From Sternotherus odoratus (Eukaryota > Chordata > Testudines > Kinosternidae), in the NCBI GenBank assembly GCA_032164245.1, contig JAVMKO010000004.1, positions 37,425,626-37,489,625 on the forward strand: a stretch of 64,000 nucleotides of DNA, in the 5' to 3' direction. A model generated the notes under the pieces. It saw only the letters and a program-made list of their open reading frames with translations, was not told the origin of the DNA and ran no database searches. Each line of letters starts with the position of its first letter. Within the stretch, counting starts at the first letter, position 1. Shown here one piece after another: positions 1-11,367 of this stretch. The position numbers and the translations under genes are program-made.

Positions 1-1486
1 CTGTAAACCAGTACCTGGCAAATTTTGATAGCTTAGATCAGCAATTATTGAACTTTTTCCGATGGGAATTTATTTGAGAGAGAACAAATTTGCAGGAGGC
101 TACTGCCAAATGAAATTAACCACAAACGCAATATATAAAAACAGGGAAATTTTATTAGTTCAAGTAATCTTCAGTGAAAAATTATGACTATCCCAAAATT
201 TGTTTTTATAACAGTGCTGTTGTTTCTTGTTTTCTGTATGCCATTCTTCCCCCCTCTCCCTTTTTTTTCAGTTGTGCTACTATGAATGGGTCAGCCTGTT
301 ATGTTTCCAGCAATGCTCCATCTCTGTTGTGATTATCAAAGTATTAATACGAGTGATCTACCAATAAGTTGTTAACGCCCATCATTCACAAAATTCATTA
401 TATCTAAAAAGTCAGGATTAATTCAAAATAGACCAAAAATTTTTGATAAATAGATAGTAAATTATATTTATTTCTTTTTATAGCCCAAATCAATAACCTC
501 TATTTCTTTCTCTGTGAAAGTACATGGTGAGAGAGTGCTGTACTTTGTTCTGATGCTTCAATAAAAGTCCTCAAGATTCACATTTAACATTTCTTTTCTA
601 ATCTGAAAGTGGTGCGGTCTTCAGGCCATGAGACTCGCCCTTATCATACACTTTCTCATCAACTTCTCCTGAAGGGTGATACAACAAGGACAGCTTGCTT
701 CCAAGTATGCCTGCTGCCTTAGAACAGTACTACTCTCTCCAGAGTCAGTCATCCACCGGAAAAGTCAATGGCTTTTACAGTCCAGGCATTTTATTCCTTG
801 GCTGTTTGTATCCTCCTTCAAGGATTTCTGCTTCAGCTGGTCTTAATGACAGGCCTCTGCGTGCAACTTAATCTTTGTGTGTGTGCCTCTGTTTCTCTCT
901 CTCTATCTCTTTTTTTTTTTTTTTGGTCTTGTATTTCATGTTCAAGCCAGTAGATTGAAAATTCATAGCACCAGGTTCCTGCACATAAGTGTTTTACCCA
1001 TGATGTCCACTCTGAGTGCAATTGACTTACTATCACTAAGTCCTAACCAATTGCACTCACAGCAGGCATCACAACTGAAGTGCTTCTGAACCGTTGCTAC
1101 TTTTGTCTCATTGACAGCTAACATCAGTTAGGAGAACTATCTTTTTCCTGTTGACTCCTGCTTGATACTCAGTGGTCAGCTAGAACAAAGCAAAATCAAA
1201 ATAACCTCTTTATTGCTGCTTTTTTAAATAAAGCTGTTTGGTGATAGTTGTGTTAGAACAGCAATGCCTTTTTTTTTTAATGATGATTGTGGCATATTGC
1301 TCAGAATAGCTTAGAAACTGCTCATGGCATATGTACTAGTGGAATTCTGGAACATTGTAGGTTAAATTTCTGCATAAAAAGAGAATAAAATATTTTCTTT
1401 AGTGAGAAGTTCAGAGGCGGAACAGCATAAGTAATTACCATATTATATTGATGGCATGGATGAGGTTTTTTTGTGTTTATTTTCAG
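1..1486 (+). other. Intron of C4orf33-like copy 1 (5' part outside window)
   Basis: The first recognisable coding exon of copy 1 starts at 1487 and begins with the last two bases of a split codon. This stretch is therefore inferred to be intron between the missing first coding exon and that exon. I searched it for the family's N-terminal signature (a GEPGKPF-like block followed by LWDYE) and did not see it. It contains a CT/poly-T simple repeat near 891-924 and otherwise only AT-rich unique-looking DNA. Small ORFs around 768-1089 are low-complexity and not supported. Confidence 0.65.
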
Positions 1487-1547
1487 TTGTAGAAGCATTT
1501 TTCTTGAGTGAGACAACAAAGCAGTACTTAGAAGTTGAACTCTGTCC
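1487..1547 (+). CDS. C4orf33: C4orf33-like copy 1, coding exon (VVEAFFL..EVELC)
   Basis: A 61-bp exon between acceptor TTTCAG (1481-1486) and donor GTAAGT (from 1548). It begins with two bases completing a Val codon and ends two bases into the Pro codon. It reads [20 protein letters not shown]. The equivalent exon of copy 2 is also exactly 61 bp with the same phases. Confidence 0.88.
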
Positions 1548-4426
1548 GTAAGTACAGTGCTTTTCTATTGTTTTTAAAATGTCACCTTACATTTTCAGTA
1601 CTATTATATTAGCATTTCTAATGTTCACTCAGACACACACACGTGGAGGTGTGGTAGGGAACAAAACTGTGGAAGACACTTCAGCTCTGAGATATGTAAT
1701 AGGAACTCAGAGATATGTGAATATAAGAGTATACATATAGTTTACTTCAGTTGAATAACATTGTTGCTCTATTTTAATATGGTCAGCCATGGACAACATT
1801 TATTGCTGTTGCTTTCTGGCAGAAGAAGAGTATGGAAAGTAAGTGATAAAATGCTTTCCATAAAAATGTGGAAAATTAACATCCTTTCTTACTATCTAGT
1901 TGATCTTTATCTTTCAAGCAAATAGGAAACAACTGCCTTTCTTTTTCTTTTTTATTGGTCTAACATAGCAAGAACTTGCTTTAATATTTGAAGTGTCCAG
2001 AACAGAGACTAAATGGGAAGGCAGAGCTCATCTTCCTTGGAGTTATTTTCCACCATGCACTGACAAGTTTAATGCATTTGCAATTCACGGATCAGAAGCA
2101 AAGAGAACATATGAAGCACTTTACCCTGTGCCTCAGCATGAAATACAGAAAGGACAGAAACCTGATTTGTAAGTAGAAAATTACCTCATCTGCATCACAA
2201 TATATAATAGGAGTCTTGGGGAAAATTTTGTAAAATGGAGTTAATTTAGTTATAAAGTTAAGACTACTATCCTAGTGCTTGAATTATGCTTCTGAGCACT
2301 GGTTCCATAAACACTCTGCTGTGTGTAAAGAGTTCTGTGGCAGATAGCTGTAATTAGAGGTTGGTTTTTAATGCTATCAAGTACATAGCAAATGATGCTT
2401 TCAACACCAATGGCATCTGTTTCATCACCTTTCTCAAAAAGATCAGTAATTTGATTTGTCCCATGTTTCCCTGCCTAGAGCACCCTTTGAAATGCCAACC
2501 AGTAATAATTTTATTATATGCATCTCCAGTGGACCTGCTTTGTTTCTTCTCTACTGTTCATGACAGTCCTGGCCCAGTTTCTCATTTTGGAATTGATTGC
2601 AGTAAAAGGGGACTTACAATCTCTTTCAAACTGATTTAGTAATATTAAAAAAACAGATAACATCAACAGAAAAAGAGACAAGCATGACCTCACCCGGATT
2701 CTATTTTGGGCCTATTTAATGCCCTGACCACGAAGTGAAGTCAGACAATGATGAACTCGGTTATAATACTAATTGCTACTCCTGTGCAATAAGGTTTCAT
2801 GTCTGCTGTTTTGTTTAAAAAAATTCCTTATCGTCTTTTGCACAAATAAGAGAGTGCCAGAAAGATTCTGGGGAGAAGGAAAGAATTTATGGAATATCTA
2901 ACAATATTTGTGTGAATTCTCACCAAACTTTGGTACGGGAGAGCATTCAGTATACAAATAAATTATTTATTCCAATTTCAGTTTTGATTTGTAATTCATC
3001 TTTACTATTGGTTTTTGACTCTTCAGAGTTAAATCAAGTGAAAAAAGATCAGTTATTTGAAAAGAGGGGGAAAAATCCTTCCCTTTAAGAGTTATGTGAT
3101 ACTAGCATAGTGTGAGTTGAATTACATGATTTACTGGATGGTACTTATGACTACAGCATATGTAATGGAAAGAAGACATTTAGTATTCTAATGCTCCAGT
3201 AGAGTAGCCCAAAGGGATGCACCAAGCAAAGATTTTTACAAGGTTTTATGCATAGCTTTAATTTCATTCTTGTGTAAATGGGAAAGGGAGATTTCATAGA
3301 ATCTCAGAGTTGGAAGGGACCTCAGGAGATCATCTAGTCCAACCCCCTACTTAAAGCAGGACCAATCCCATTTTTGTCCTATATCCCTAAATGGTCCCCT
3401 CAAGGATTGAATTTATAACCCTGGGTTTAGCAGGCCAATGCTCAAACCACTAAGCTATCCCTCACCCCAAGCTCTGTGTACCCATCCCTCTTATACCAGC
3501 CTCATTTTCCTCCCGTCTATGCTTTTTTCCTCCTTTGATGTCCTCTTCCTCTTTTCCTTTTCTCCTAAATTCCCTGTTTATGTTTACTTACCCCCTCCAA
3601 CTATTTCCCCCCACACACATTGCTCCAAAAGTAAATTAATAATAATAATAATAAAGTAAGTAATGAAAATAAGCAGTGTTCCCATCATGCTCATTGTTGC
3701 CTATTTGGGGAGAAGCTTGGCTAAGTACTGTCTTTGGGCTAGATCTTGAGCTTTATGTCACATCACTGGTGGATTCTGGACATGGAGCCAACATAACATG
3801 CAAGGAGAGAGCCACTCCAGTGACAGAGGTGATCCTTCAATAGTCAGGGTCCTACACCAGATTCCTTCTCTACTGCTAATATGGAAGATGTGGCTGGAGG
3901 CAAGGGGTGAAGTGGATATCCCTTTTTACTGGACTGATTCACCAATTGCAGTTTCAGCCTCCATTAGCCGCCAGTTTCCATTAGGTCAGCCATCAGACTG
4001 CTTTACCTTAAGTTTGGAAATTGGCCCAGTGCACAGCAGCCCAAAGAGTGTAGTAGTTTAAAGGTGAGCCTAATGCTAGCTAACTTTACACCCAATGCTA
4101 GCTAACTTTACTCTACTCTTCTTACACAGTTCTACAGTAGTCCTAATTTATTAGATCTAGTTCTCACAAAGCAGTATGGAAAATAAAGAGAACACTGGTC
4201 ACGTCACTGTCCAAAAACTCAGGAAAATAAATATTATTTTTATGGATATGCAACCATTTTTATTCTTAACTTCTGAGTGTAAAGAAACAAATCTCATACC
4301 CTGAGTAATTTCCCCCATTTTATTTACAGCCATCGCTTGGAATTTTTCAAACAACTTAACCTGAAGGTGTTAATGGGAGAAGATTGGAAACAACCTGAAT
4401 CAGATCTGTGGATGTCAATTGATTAG
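1487..4426 (+). CDS. C4orf33: UPF0462 protein C4orf33-like, copy 1 (partial, 4 exons)
   Basis: This is the 3' part of a spliced gene of the UPF0462/C4orf33 family, whose molecular function is not established. Exons are 1487-1547, 1787-1838, 1969-2168 and 4330-4426. All have GT..AG borders and phases that join into one frame of 136 residues ending at TAG 4424-4426. Diagnostic family blocks are [12 protein letters not shown] across the first two exons, SGRRRVWK at the end of the second, LPWSYFPP and FAIHGS in the third, and QPESDLW near the C terminus. The exon that should carry the N-terminal ~60 residues (GEPGKPF..LWDYE) is not in the window, so the copy is cut by the window edge, not necessarily truncated in the genome. 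A second copy lies 18 kb downstream on the same strand. No frameshift or stop is visible, so it appears functional. The symbol is assigned from remembered family motifs, not a search; which copy is the true orthologue is undecided. Confidence 0.85.
1787..1838 (+). CDS. C4orf33: C4orf33-like copy 1, coding exon ([17 protein letters not shown])
   Basis: A 52-bp exon following GGTCAG and ending before GTAAGTG. Its first base completes the Pro codon and it ends in phase 0. The RRxVWK segment matches the form of the family I remember from mammals; copy 2 has lost it. The intron before it is only 239 bp. Confidence 0.87.
1969..2168 (+). CDS. C4orf33: C4orf33-like copy 1, largest coding exon
   Basis: A 200-bp exon after a T-rich tract and ACATAG, ending before GTAAGTA. 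It encodes 66 codons plus two bases, including [24 protein letters not shown] and [12 protein letters not shown]. The conceptual ORF starting at 1988 runs in a different frame and is a shadow of this exon. Confidence 0.88.
2169..3292 (+). other. Intron sequence, nothing recognised
   Basis: First half of the last intron of C4orf33-like copy 1. It has AT-rich unique-looking DNA and no recognisable exon. The ORF at 2361-2639 has no family features. Confidence 0.6.
3293..3465 (-). repeat. CR1 LINE 3' end fragment
   Basis: Begins TTCATAGAATCTCAGAGTTG and continues through the hallmark GGAAGGGACCTCAGGAGATC and ATCTAGTCCAACCCC, then AAAGCAGGACCAA. This is the reverse complement of the CR1 3' untranslated end, so the element lies on the minus strand. 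It is a 5'-truncated insertion inside the last intron of C4orf33-like copy 1. A (TAA)n microsatellite follows at about 3637-3655. Confidence 0.85.
4330..4426 (+). CDS. C4orf33: C4orf33-like copy 1, terminal exon
   Basis: After TTTACAG, the first base completes a Phe codon split across the intron. The exon then reads [19 protein letters not shown] followed by [12 protein letters not shown] and TAG at 4424-4426. The QPESDLW block is the conserved family C terminus. A CR1 fragment (3293-3465) sits in the 2.2-kb intron before it. Confidence 0.88.
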
Positions 4427-4965
4427 ATAAACAGATAAAAAAAATTAGATATTTGATATGGTTCAGGGTGGATGAAGCTATAGGAACCAACCTCTTCAGC
4501 TAAACTATGATAAATGTCATTTTTATTACAAGTGTTTGAAAGCCTTTTTAAGCACCAAAAAAAGTCAACCTTTTAAAAGTCAATTATCTGTAGCACTTAC
4601 ATCTAAAAATCATGGGTCAATGGTAAAGGCTTCTTTTGTATTATCTCATCAAGATAGAGATGTGGAACTCGCATGTTCATGTAAGATGGAGGTGAGCCCA
4701 TTTAAGTCATCCAGTCCATACCTTGGGCCTGCTAGTTCAGGGAAAAAGATACTCTGACTAGGCTTGTACACTTAGGTTATAATTATTCAGGTTGGAGTTC
4801 TTGGAAAAATCCAGTGTTTGAGCTGGAATATCTCCACTTATGCAGTAAAATCCGAACATTTATCCCTTACATTGAGAGAGCTCCAAATATTTAGAGAGAT
4901 TTTCACTGCTACGTGTTTTTCATAATTCTTGCCATTTGTGATTCCTGTACCATTGGTAATTAAGT

Positions 4966-4971
4966 AATAAA
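4966..4971 (+). terminator. Candidate poly(A) signal for C4orf33-like copy 1
   Basis: AATAAA lies 540 bp after the stop codon of copy 1. It is the first good canonical hexamer seen downstream. Actual cleavage cannot be shown from sequence alone. Confidence 0.45.
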
Positions 4972-5387
4972 TCCATCCTATTAACTGAATCTTGAGCTTT
5001 TTCATACTATTTATGTAACATAGCGCTAGGCTACATTACCTGACTTGTATGTTATGGAATGCTGATTCTACGATGGGGTTTGCTAGATTGTATCTAACAA
5101 TTATGACATTTCAGAGTTGCACAATTAATAAGGTAATCAAAATATAGTATAAATATGGCCTCAGTTTCCCTTTAGCAGATTGGGGTCTTCCCCATGTTTG
5201 TAGGGTGAGTTGGGAGCATTGGCCCTCTAGCCAAACCAAAAGTCGTCTGGGGAAAACCAAGAGCTCCAGAAAACAGTGGGGTGTACTAGCCCCCTTCTGA
5301 CCTCAATAATCCTTTTCCAGATTTCTTTCAGTTCTCTGACTTAGTCCTTTTCTTCTTCTGGCAGGGAAGTCAGTTTGCCTCCTTCCA

Positions 5388-5695
5388 TAAGAGCATCCAT
5401 AGTAGGTCAGACCAAAGGTCCATAAAATCATAATACTGGAAGGGACCGTCAGAGGTCATCTAGAGTCCCCTGCACTCATGGCAGGACTAAGTATTATCTA
5501 GACCATTCCTGAGAGGTATTTATCGAACCTGCTTTTACAAATCTCCAATGATGGAGATTCCACAATCTTCCTAGGCAATTTATTCAAGTGCTTACCCGGT
5601 CTTATCCATCTAGCCCAGGATCCTTTCTTCTGACAGTGGCCAATATCAGGTGCCCCAGAGGGAATGAACAGAACAGGTAATAATCAAATTGTGAT
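5388..5695 (-). repeat. CR1-type repeat interrupted by a nested CR1
   Basis: The outer repeat shows GTAGGTCAGACCAAAGGTCCAT at the left. It resumes after the insertion as TCCATCTAGCCCAGGATCC, CTGACAGTGGCCAATATCAG and GAGGGAATGAACAGAACAGG, a familiar sauropsid CR1 tail in reverse orientation. The interruption at about 5426-5600 is a second CR1 3' end. TCCAT appears on both sides, suggesting a target-site duplication. Confidence 0.75.
5426..5600 (-). repeat. Nested CR1 3' end
   Basis: AAAATCATAATACTGGAAGG, then AGAGGTCATCTAGAG, CAGGACTAAGTATTATCTAG and CTCCAATGATGGAGATTCC are CR1 3'-end blocks on the minus strand. The copy lies inside another CR1-type repeat and is therefore younger than its host. 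Confidence 0.8.
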
Positions 5696-5907
5696 GAGTG
5701 CGGTATGAGGGAGCCTGAGTCCTCACTTCCCAGTCTGAGCTCCAAATTGTTCTACTTCACTTTTCCCCCATCTTCTTTCAATACAGTTTCCTAGCCAATT
5801 CCCAGGCCTCTTCAGCTAAGCTCCTTGGAGGGTTCCATTCCTGCTCCCTCTCTGACTCTGCCATTGCCCTAGCCAACGACTGTTCATCTGGCCTTTGGCA
5901 GAACTTC

Positions 5908-6245
5908 GTAGATTTTAAGGACAGAAAGGGACATTATGATTACCTACTCTTACATATTCTGTATCATGGCCACAGCACAGACCATAGAACTTCATTCAGT
6001 AATTTTTGCATCAAAGCCATAACTTCTTCTGTTTAAATTTTAGCATACTTTCTCTAATACAAGTCTTTAAATGTCGGAGAATCCACCATGTCCCAAAGTA
6101 AATTCTTCCAAGGGTTAATTACTCGCACTTAAAAAAATATTTCTAGTCTAAATTTGTCTAGCTTCAATTTCCAGCCATAGGATCTTGTTATGGCTTTTCC
6201 TGCTAGATTAAAGAGCCATCTGTTGAAGGAAATCTCTTCCTGTCT
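5908..6245 (-). repeat. Diverged CR1/L3-like fragment
   Basis: Contains GTAGATTTTAAGGACAGAAA, GGACATTATGATTACCTACT, CACAGACCATAGAACTTCAT and TAGTCTAAATTTGTCTAGCT. The same block order recurs at 7888-8235, 30440-31600 and 58241-58920, which marks it as an old interspersed LINE family in reverse orientation. Confidence 0.7.
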
Positions 6246-6344
6246 TTCATTCACATGTTCTGTGGATTCCTGTGACTAGGAAGGAAACTAGACTGGTGAC
6301 AGCTAGGGCTAACCTCTTCTTAAACAGCCTGCTGACCATAAGAC

Positions 6345-6472
6345 ACCAGCTGTGCCAGTGACTTACATGACCTTGGGCAAGTCACTTAATGTTCCCCTGC
6401 CACATTTCCACATCAGTAAAATAGGGTTAACAATGTTTATACATCTTTCTAAAGTACTTAGAGATATATGGA
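6345..6472 (+). repeat. MIR-like SINE
   Basis: Carries the MIR core consensus-like text ATGACCTTGGGCAAGTCACT followed by a CATCAGTAAAATAGGGTTAA stretch. Both are landmarks of the ancient tRNA-derived CORE-SINE family shared by amniotes. Confidence 0.75.
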
Positions 6473-6532
6473 TGAACATTCTTTTTTATTCACCTTTTGC
6501 ACTGTCCGTGGTACCTGAACACTATATGAATA

Positions 6533-6806
6533 TGTCGACACTGCAGCTGGGAGCAAACTTCCTAGTGCAGGTGGACAGACTGTTTCTAATTAGGCTTTTG
6601 CTGGCGTGCTAAAAATAGCAGCATAGATATTGCTTCTCAGGCAGCAACTCGGGCTCTCTAGCCCCAACCAATTCCCTGGGGCCAAGCTCAGGTTTGTAGC
6701 CCGAGCCCCTGCCAGAGCTGCAACATCCCCCCTGCTGTTCTTAGCATGCTAGCTCAAGTCTGTCTACATGGGATGGGAGGCTCACTCCCAGCTATAGTGC
6801 AGAAAT
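6533..6806 (+). mobile_element. MITE with GTCGACACTGCAGCTGGGAG end
   Basis: The left end reads GTCGACACTGCAGCTGGGAG, and the right end carries CACTCCCAGCTATAGTGCAG, so the two are imperfect inverted repeats. The internal AGTCTGTCTACATGGG tract and GCTAAAAATAGCAG motif recur in the element at 36955-37108, showing that both belong to one non-autonomous family. Superfamily is not certain. Confidence 0.6.
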
Positions 6807-7887
6807 ACATTTCCTATTGTCATCTGTGGAAGGATAGGAAAATTTTTGTGTTCACAGTTGTGTTTATTGTTCAGTGTACCTTTAAAACTGATCTACTGCA
6901 TGTTTCATCTTTTTAAGAAGAAGAATGGGAAAGTTTTTTATACACTGATTTTGACTGCCTTTTGCTTTTTAACAGGCATAAGTCAATTTATTTGCCTAAT
7001 TAGTGTCTTAACAATTCATTTTTCCTTACATTCATGCCACACCATCTGTATTAAAAAATTGTGAAAAGTGAAAACCGAGTTTTGCTGATACCAAGGAAAT
7101 GGCATATGTTAAAATAGAATTTTCTCACCATGTGCTTAAAATTCAGATACTCTAGTTTGGCAAACCCTGTAGACTGCTCAGGTTAAGAAAACCATACCTG
7201 CTTTTGGGATAGGAAGAGGTGCATGTCTTGTTTAGGGGCTTATAGCCTTTTGGAGGGTAGGAGCATGCATATTTCTTTTGAGATGCATGTGGGAAGACCA
7301 CACTCGCTGTACACTGTTTAGCATAGTCCTCCTACTGCAACCCATTGCGTATGTAGGGGAAGGAGTATGGCCATGCACCCATTCCTAAATCTATCCTCTG
7401 TGTTATTTCAGTCAAGCTTCCCCTTGAATAAGAGGCCTCATTCCGGCTGCTATCTCTCATTTTCAAGGTTCTACCCAGTCTCCATCATCTTAGTATCTGA
7501 GGGCCAGATTTTTAAAGGTATTTAGGCTCCTATCTGTATTTTGAGGCACCTGAGGTATCTTTTGGCCCTTATGTCCCTCTGTGACTCCTAGGAGGCACTT
7601 GCTGCTTTTACAAGAATGCTACGGGGATATGGGTACCCCATCCCACCCAATGCACTCACCCTGCAGAAGGCATGATTTGATTCTCATATGTATTCTTCTT
7701 AGCATTATTTTAGTGGCTAACTCTGCTTGTTATGAGAGGGGAAATACTTATTTCTTCCTAACCATATGAAGAAAATGTTTTCGAAGTGATATAAGGTTAG
7801 TTTTATTCCTCAGTATTTTGATGTGTACACAATAGAGCAATACTGGCACTTTAGGATTTTCTGATTGACTTTAGGCTCCCTCTCCAT

Positions 7888-8235
7888 TAATAGATTTATA
7901 TCTTCCAAAGCCAAAAGGGACCAATGTGATCATCTAATCTGACCTACTGTATAACACAGACCATAGAACTTCTTCCCCAAAATAATTCTTCAAGCATATC
8001 TTTTAGGAAAACATCCAATTTTGATTTTAAAAATGTCAGTGATGAAGAGAATCTACCACAACACTTAGTAAATTGTTCCAGTGGTTAATTTAAAAAGTTA
8101 TGCCTTATTTCCAGTCTGAATTTGTCTAGATTCAGCTCCCCGGCACGGATCATTTAATACTTTTCTCTGCTACACTGAGGAGTCCATTATTAAATATTTG
8201 TTCCCCATGTAGGTACTTAGACTGTAATCAAGATT
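7888..8235 (-). repeat. Diverged CR1/L3-like fragment
   Basis: Blocks such as GCCAAAAGGGACCAATGTGA, CAGACCATAGAACTTCTTCC and CCAGTCTGAATTTGTCTAGA match the other old LINE fragments in this window in order and orientation. Flanking DNA up to 11 kb shows no gene. Confidence 0.68.
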
Positions 8236-11004
8236 ATAGACATTAATGCGTTTCTGTGCTGGCGTACCCATTTTCCATTCAATTCTGTGCTCTCTAACCA
8301 ATAAGGGCACTGCCTTTTCCAAGCCCCATTCCTATGCAAATAGACCATTGCATTCTTAGTGTCACCAATTATTTCTGCTCTCTTAATTAGACTTACAGAT
8401 TTCTTACTATTTTCAACAAATGGCATTTTATAGCAAGTATTATGTATTGTTTCCAGGCTTCTTTTTACACCTGCAGTACATACACATTCTCCTGAAAATT
8501 ACCCTGTAATCTAAGAATTTTGATCAATACAATAAATACTGGTTTCAAAAAAATACAAGAGTTCTGATGTTCCTTAAAGCTGTCTTATTTAATAAAATAT
8601 AGCCATGGACAAAAAGAATAAATTTCTTTAACATTCCAGTATTTCATATATGCACTGTGTGATGTTTGTTAACCATTTAACCTTGCCATTTAAAGTCAAC
8701 CATTTTGAGTGTAAATGGCCGTGTTTACTGCTTGTATCAAACAGATTTTCTTTTCTCATACTCAGCTGATTGATTATGCTATATGTAAAGGAACAATAAA
8801 TCCAGTGATATTTACTCAGGTGGTTTCCATTTTCCCCATTACACTTCAAATTCTGTTCTTGGATGCATCTGTGGGATTCTCATTGACTGTAGATGAGTTA
8901 TTTTCACCCTAAATAAAATTATGCTTTTGTTGCAATGTTATTACATTACATGTTTCTTAAAATACAGATTATTATATAGGTCATGTTCATCATGTATATT
9001 GTATGGAGAATATCTCCATGATATATTGCAGAGCTAGGTGATACAGACTTTATCATATACCTTTGACAACTTTTCCTGTACTCTGTCTACTAATCCATCT
9101 TGTGTGGATTTATTTTAACATTTTAAATTTTTGAGCATTTTTAAACTGTTACCATCTTTTAAAAATGAGCCTGCCTGATCAAATGTCCAAAGGGCAATAT
9201 TCAGTCCTACATCAGTTACAGATATCTGATATCACATGGCACAGGAGACTGAGTTATAGAAGTTTTATTCCTCTGGAAAGGGGATATTCTCAGTAGGATG
9301 CATAGCACTTGGTGTTAGCCTTGCAAGGAGTCAAGATAACTGATTCTATAGTCTGACATTTTTTATATATGGAAAAAGTACTTTAGGCAATATTTAGAGG
9401 TTTGGCTTTTTTTAACGCCATTATCTATCTTCTCCCTCTGAGCCCTGTATCATCAGACTCCTGGTAAACCAAGGTATAAGCCTGCTACCATTGAAGACCA
9501 TCCCAAAACTCTACTTCCAGTGGGCATATGACTGGGTAACTAAAGGAGCCTGGAGAAAATCCCAATAAGTGTTTTAAAGGCTCTTGAATATTTCTAATCT
9601 AGTTCTTCTATAACATGTGGCACATTGAGCGATTGTATGTGGATGGAGAAGGCTAATAAAGGTTTTGATAACACTTAAGTTGACCTGCATAAGTCATTCA
9701 TGGTCTCATAACTTGTGAGTAATATAGCTATGAAAAATGCATGCCTTTGAAAGCTCCCCATTATATATTTTCTTGTTTGTCTCTTGTGGGCCTCTGATGT
9801 ATGAAATAGCTGCAGAATGGAACCCTATGATATTACATGAGTGGGAAATATCAATCTAGATTTCTGTTCACTAATACCTCCAGCTATTCTCTCCTCACCA
9901 TTTCCTTATGAAATGTAATTAAGGTATAGTTGGAATGAGAGACTCAGATTTCTAATAATCACAAAAGGTTTCATGCTGTTGTATTTGCAGAACATCACAA
10001 TCCCATTCTCTTCAGTCAGTCAAAAGATTGATTCATAAAGCCTAAAATCTGTCTAATGTAAATCTGGGAGGAGACATTTTGTAAATGATCCTTCCCTGTA
10101 ATCTTCTCAAAGCTTCATTCAGTCTGAGGAGCAGCTCTCGCCACTAGAAATTGGTCCAATAAAAGATATTGCTTCACCCACTTCATCTCCTTCATACAAA
10201 ATCATTCTTAGCTGTTGGCAACTGCACAGCTCTGTATTTGTCTTTCTTTACTACTTTTTTTTTAAGTTTTCCTGTTTCTAAAAAAGCTACCAGCCTTTTT
10301 AAAATATGGCCTAAGCATGTATGTATCTTCAGCGGAGGATCCCACAGCTGCATCTTTTCTTAAAACATTCTTCTTTCCAAACTCCAGAAAACTGTGTGTG
10401 TGTGTGCGTGCGCACATGCACGCACACCTAATCAAGTAGCCACAGAATAACTGGCAATACAAAGATTTGGTCAATGTGTCAGTGCTCTGGAGGAACCACC
10501 TTTTGGGATAAGAGGGTAATTCAATCTCCAAGCCTATTCAGACATTCTTGACTGAAACTGGAAACAAGAACACCCTATCCATGCCTATAGGATGATGGTT
10601 TCTGTGATGTGGTCAGATCCAGCCTTTATGAGCCTGCAGGACCCATGGCTGATGCTGAGCCCTTCCAGGTCTAACTGTAAAGGTGAATGGTAGCTTTCAT
10701 TTTAAAAAAATAAGCTTCTATCCCTTTTTCTTAGTAAGATAATTTTAAAAGAATAAAGCGGTGTCTCTGGAATACTAGCATTGAAAGTTTGTCCCTGATT
10801 TTAAATTTTTCCAGAATCACTCAGGCTGGCTTTTGGAGTCCAGACACACTATAGTCAGAGATTCCTTGATTATATTTTTTGGCATGGGAAGATTGTTGGA
10901 GTCATTGGTGCTGTCCAGATAAATAAGGATGATGCCATAGTCCCCCACAAACTCACTAGAATCTGGCAGTGATTCTGACCTTTGGTTACAATGAAAGTAA
11001 CAAG
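8236..11004. other. Intergenic DNA, no gene seen
   Basis: AT-rich sequence with only short low-complexity ORFs. A (GT)n/(GC)n purine-pyrimidine run (about 10396-10430) could form Z-DNA. I see no exon, RNA gene or clear repeat family here, although diverged repeats could be missed by eye. Confidence 0.55.
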
Positions 11005-11034
11005 CTAAGGGTATGTCTTCACTACAGCATTAGT

Positions 11035-11158
11035 TCGATTTCCTTTATGTCGATCTTGTGAACGCGACGGCATACAGTCGATGTTGTCTGTCTTCACTAC
11101 GCACAGCTAAGCACAGCAAGTCGACAGTGTCTGTCTGCAAAACTTTTGCAGGCGTCGA
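11035..11158 (+). promoter_or_regulatory. Left subterminal TCGA cluster of the Harbinger element
   Basis: Five TCGA tetramers (11035, 11050, 11078, 11121, 11155) occur in 124 bp, several as GTCGA. The TIR-like word TCTTCACTAC is also repeated at 11091. Such density is unusual in a CpG-poor genome and mirrors the right end. It is a candidate binding region for the element's own Myb/SANT protein and lies upstream of the transposase start. Confidence 0.45.
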
Positions 11159-11367
11159 CATGACATGCGTTGCACTCTGGGTACCTATCCCACAGTTCCC
11201 TGATCCCCCAGCAGGCACCATTTCGAGTGCAGCATTGTGGGTAGGCATTTCCAAATTTCGCGCCCTTTTTCCGCGCCGCCCACCCCCATTACAAGCGGTG
11301 CCCTGTGGGTAGGCATCCCATAATTCGCGCCCTTTCTCCGCCGAACTAACGCCATAGCATTGCAAGC

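Noticed and set aside
1988..2176. 62-codon ORF
   Set aside because: Out-of-frame shadow of the C4orf33-like exon 1969-2168.
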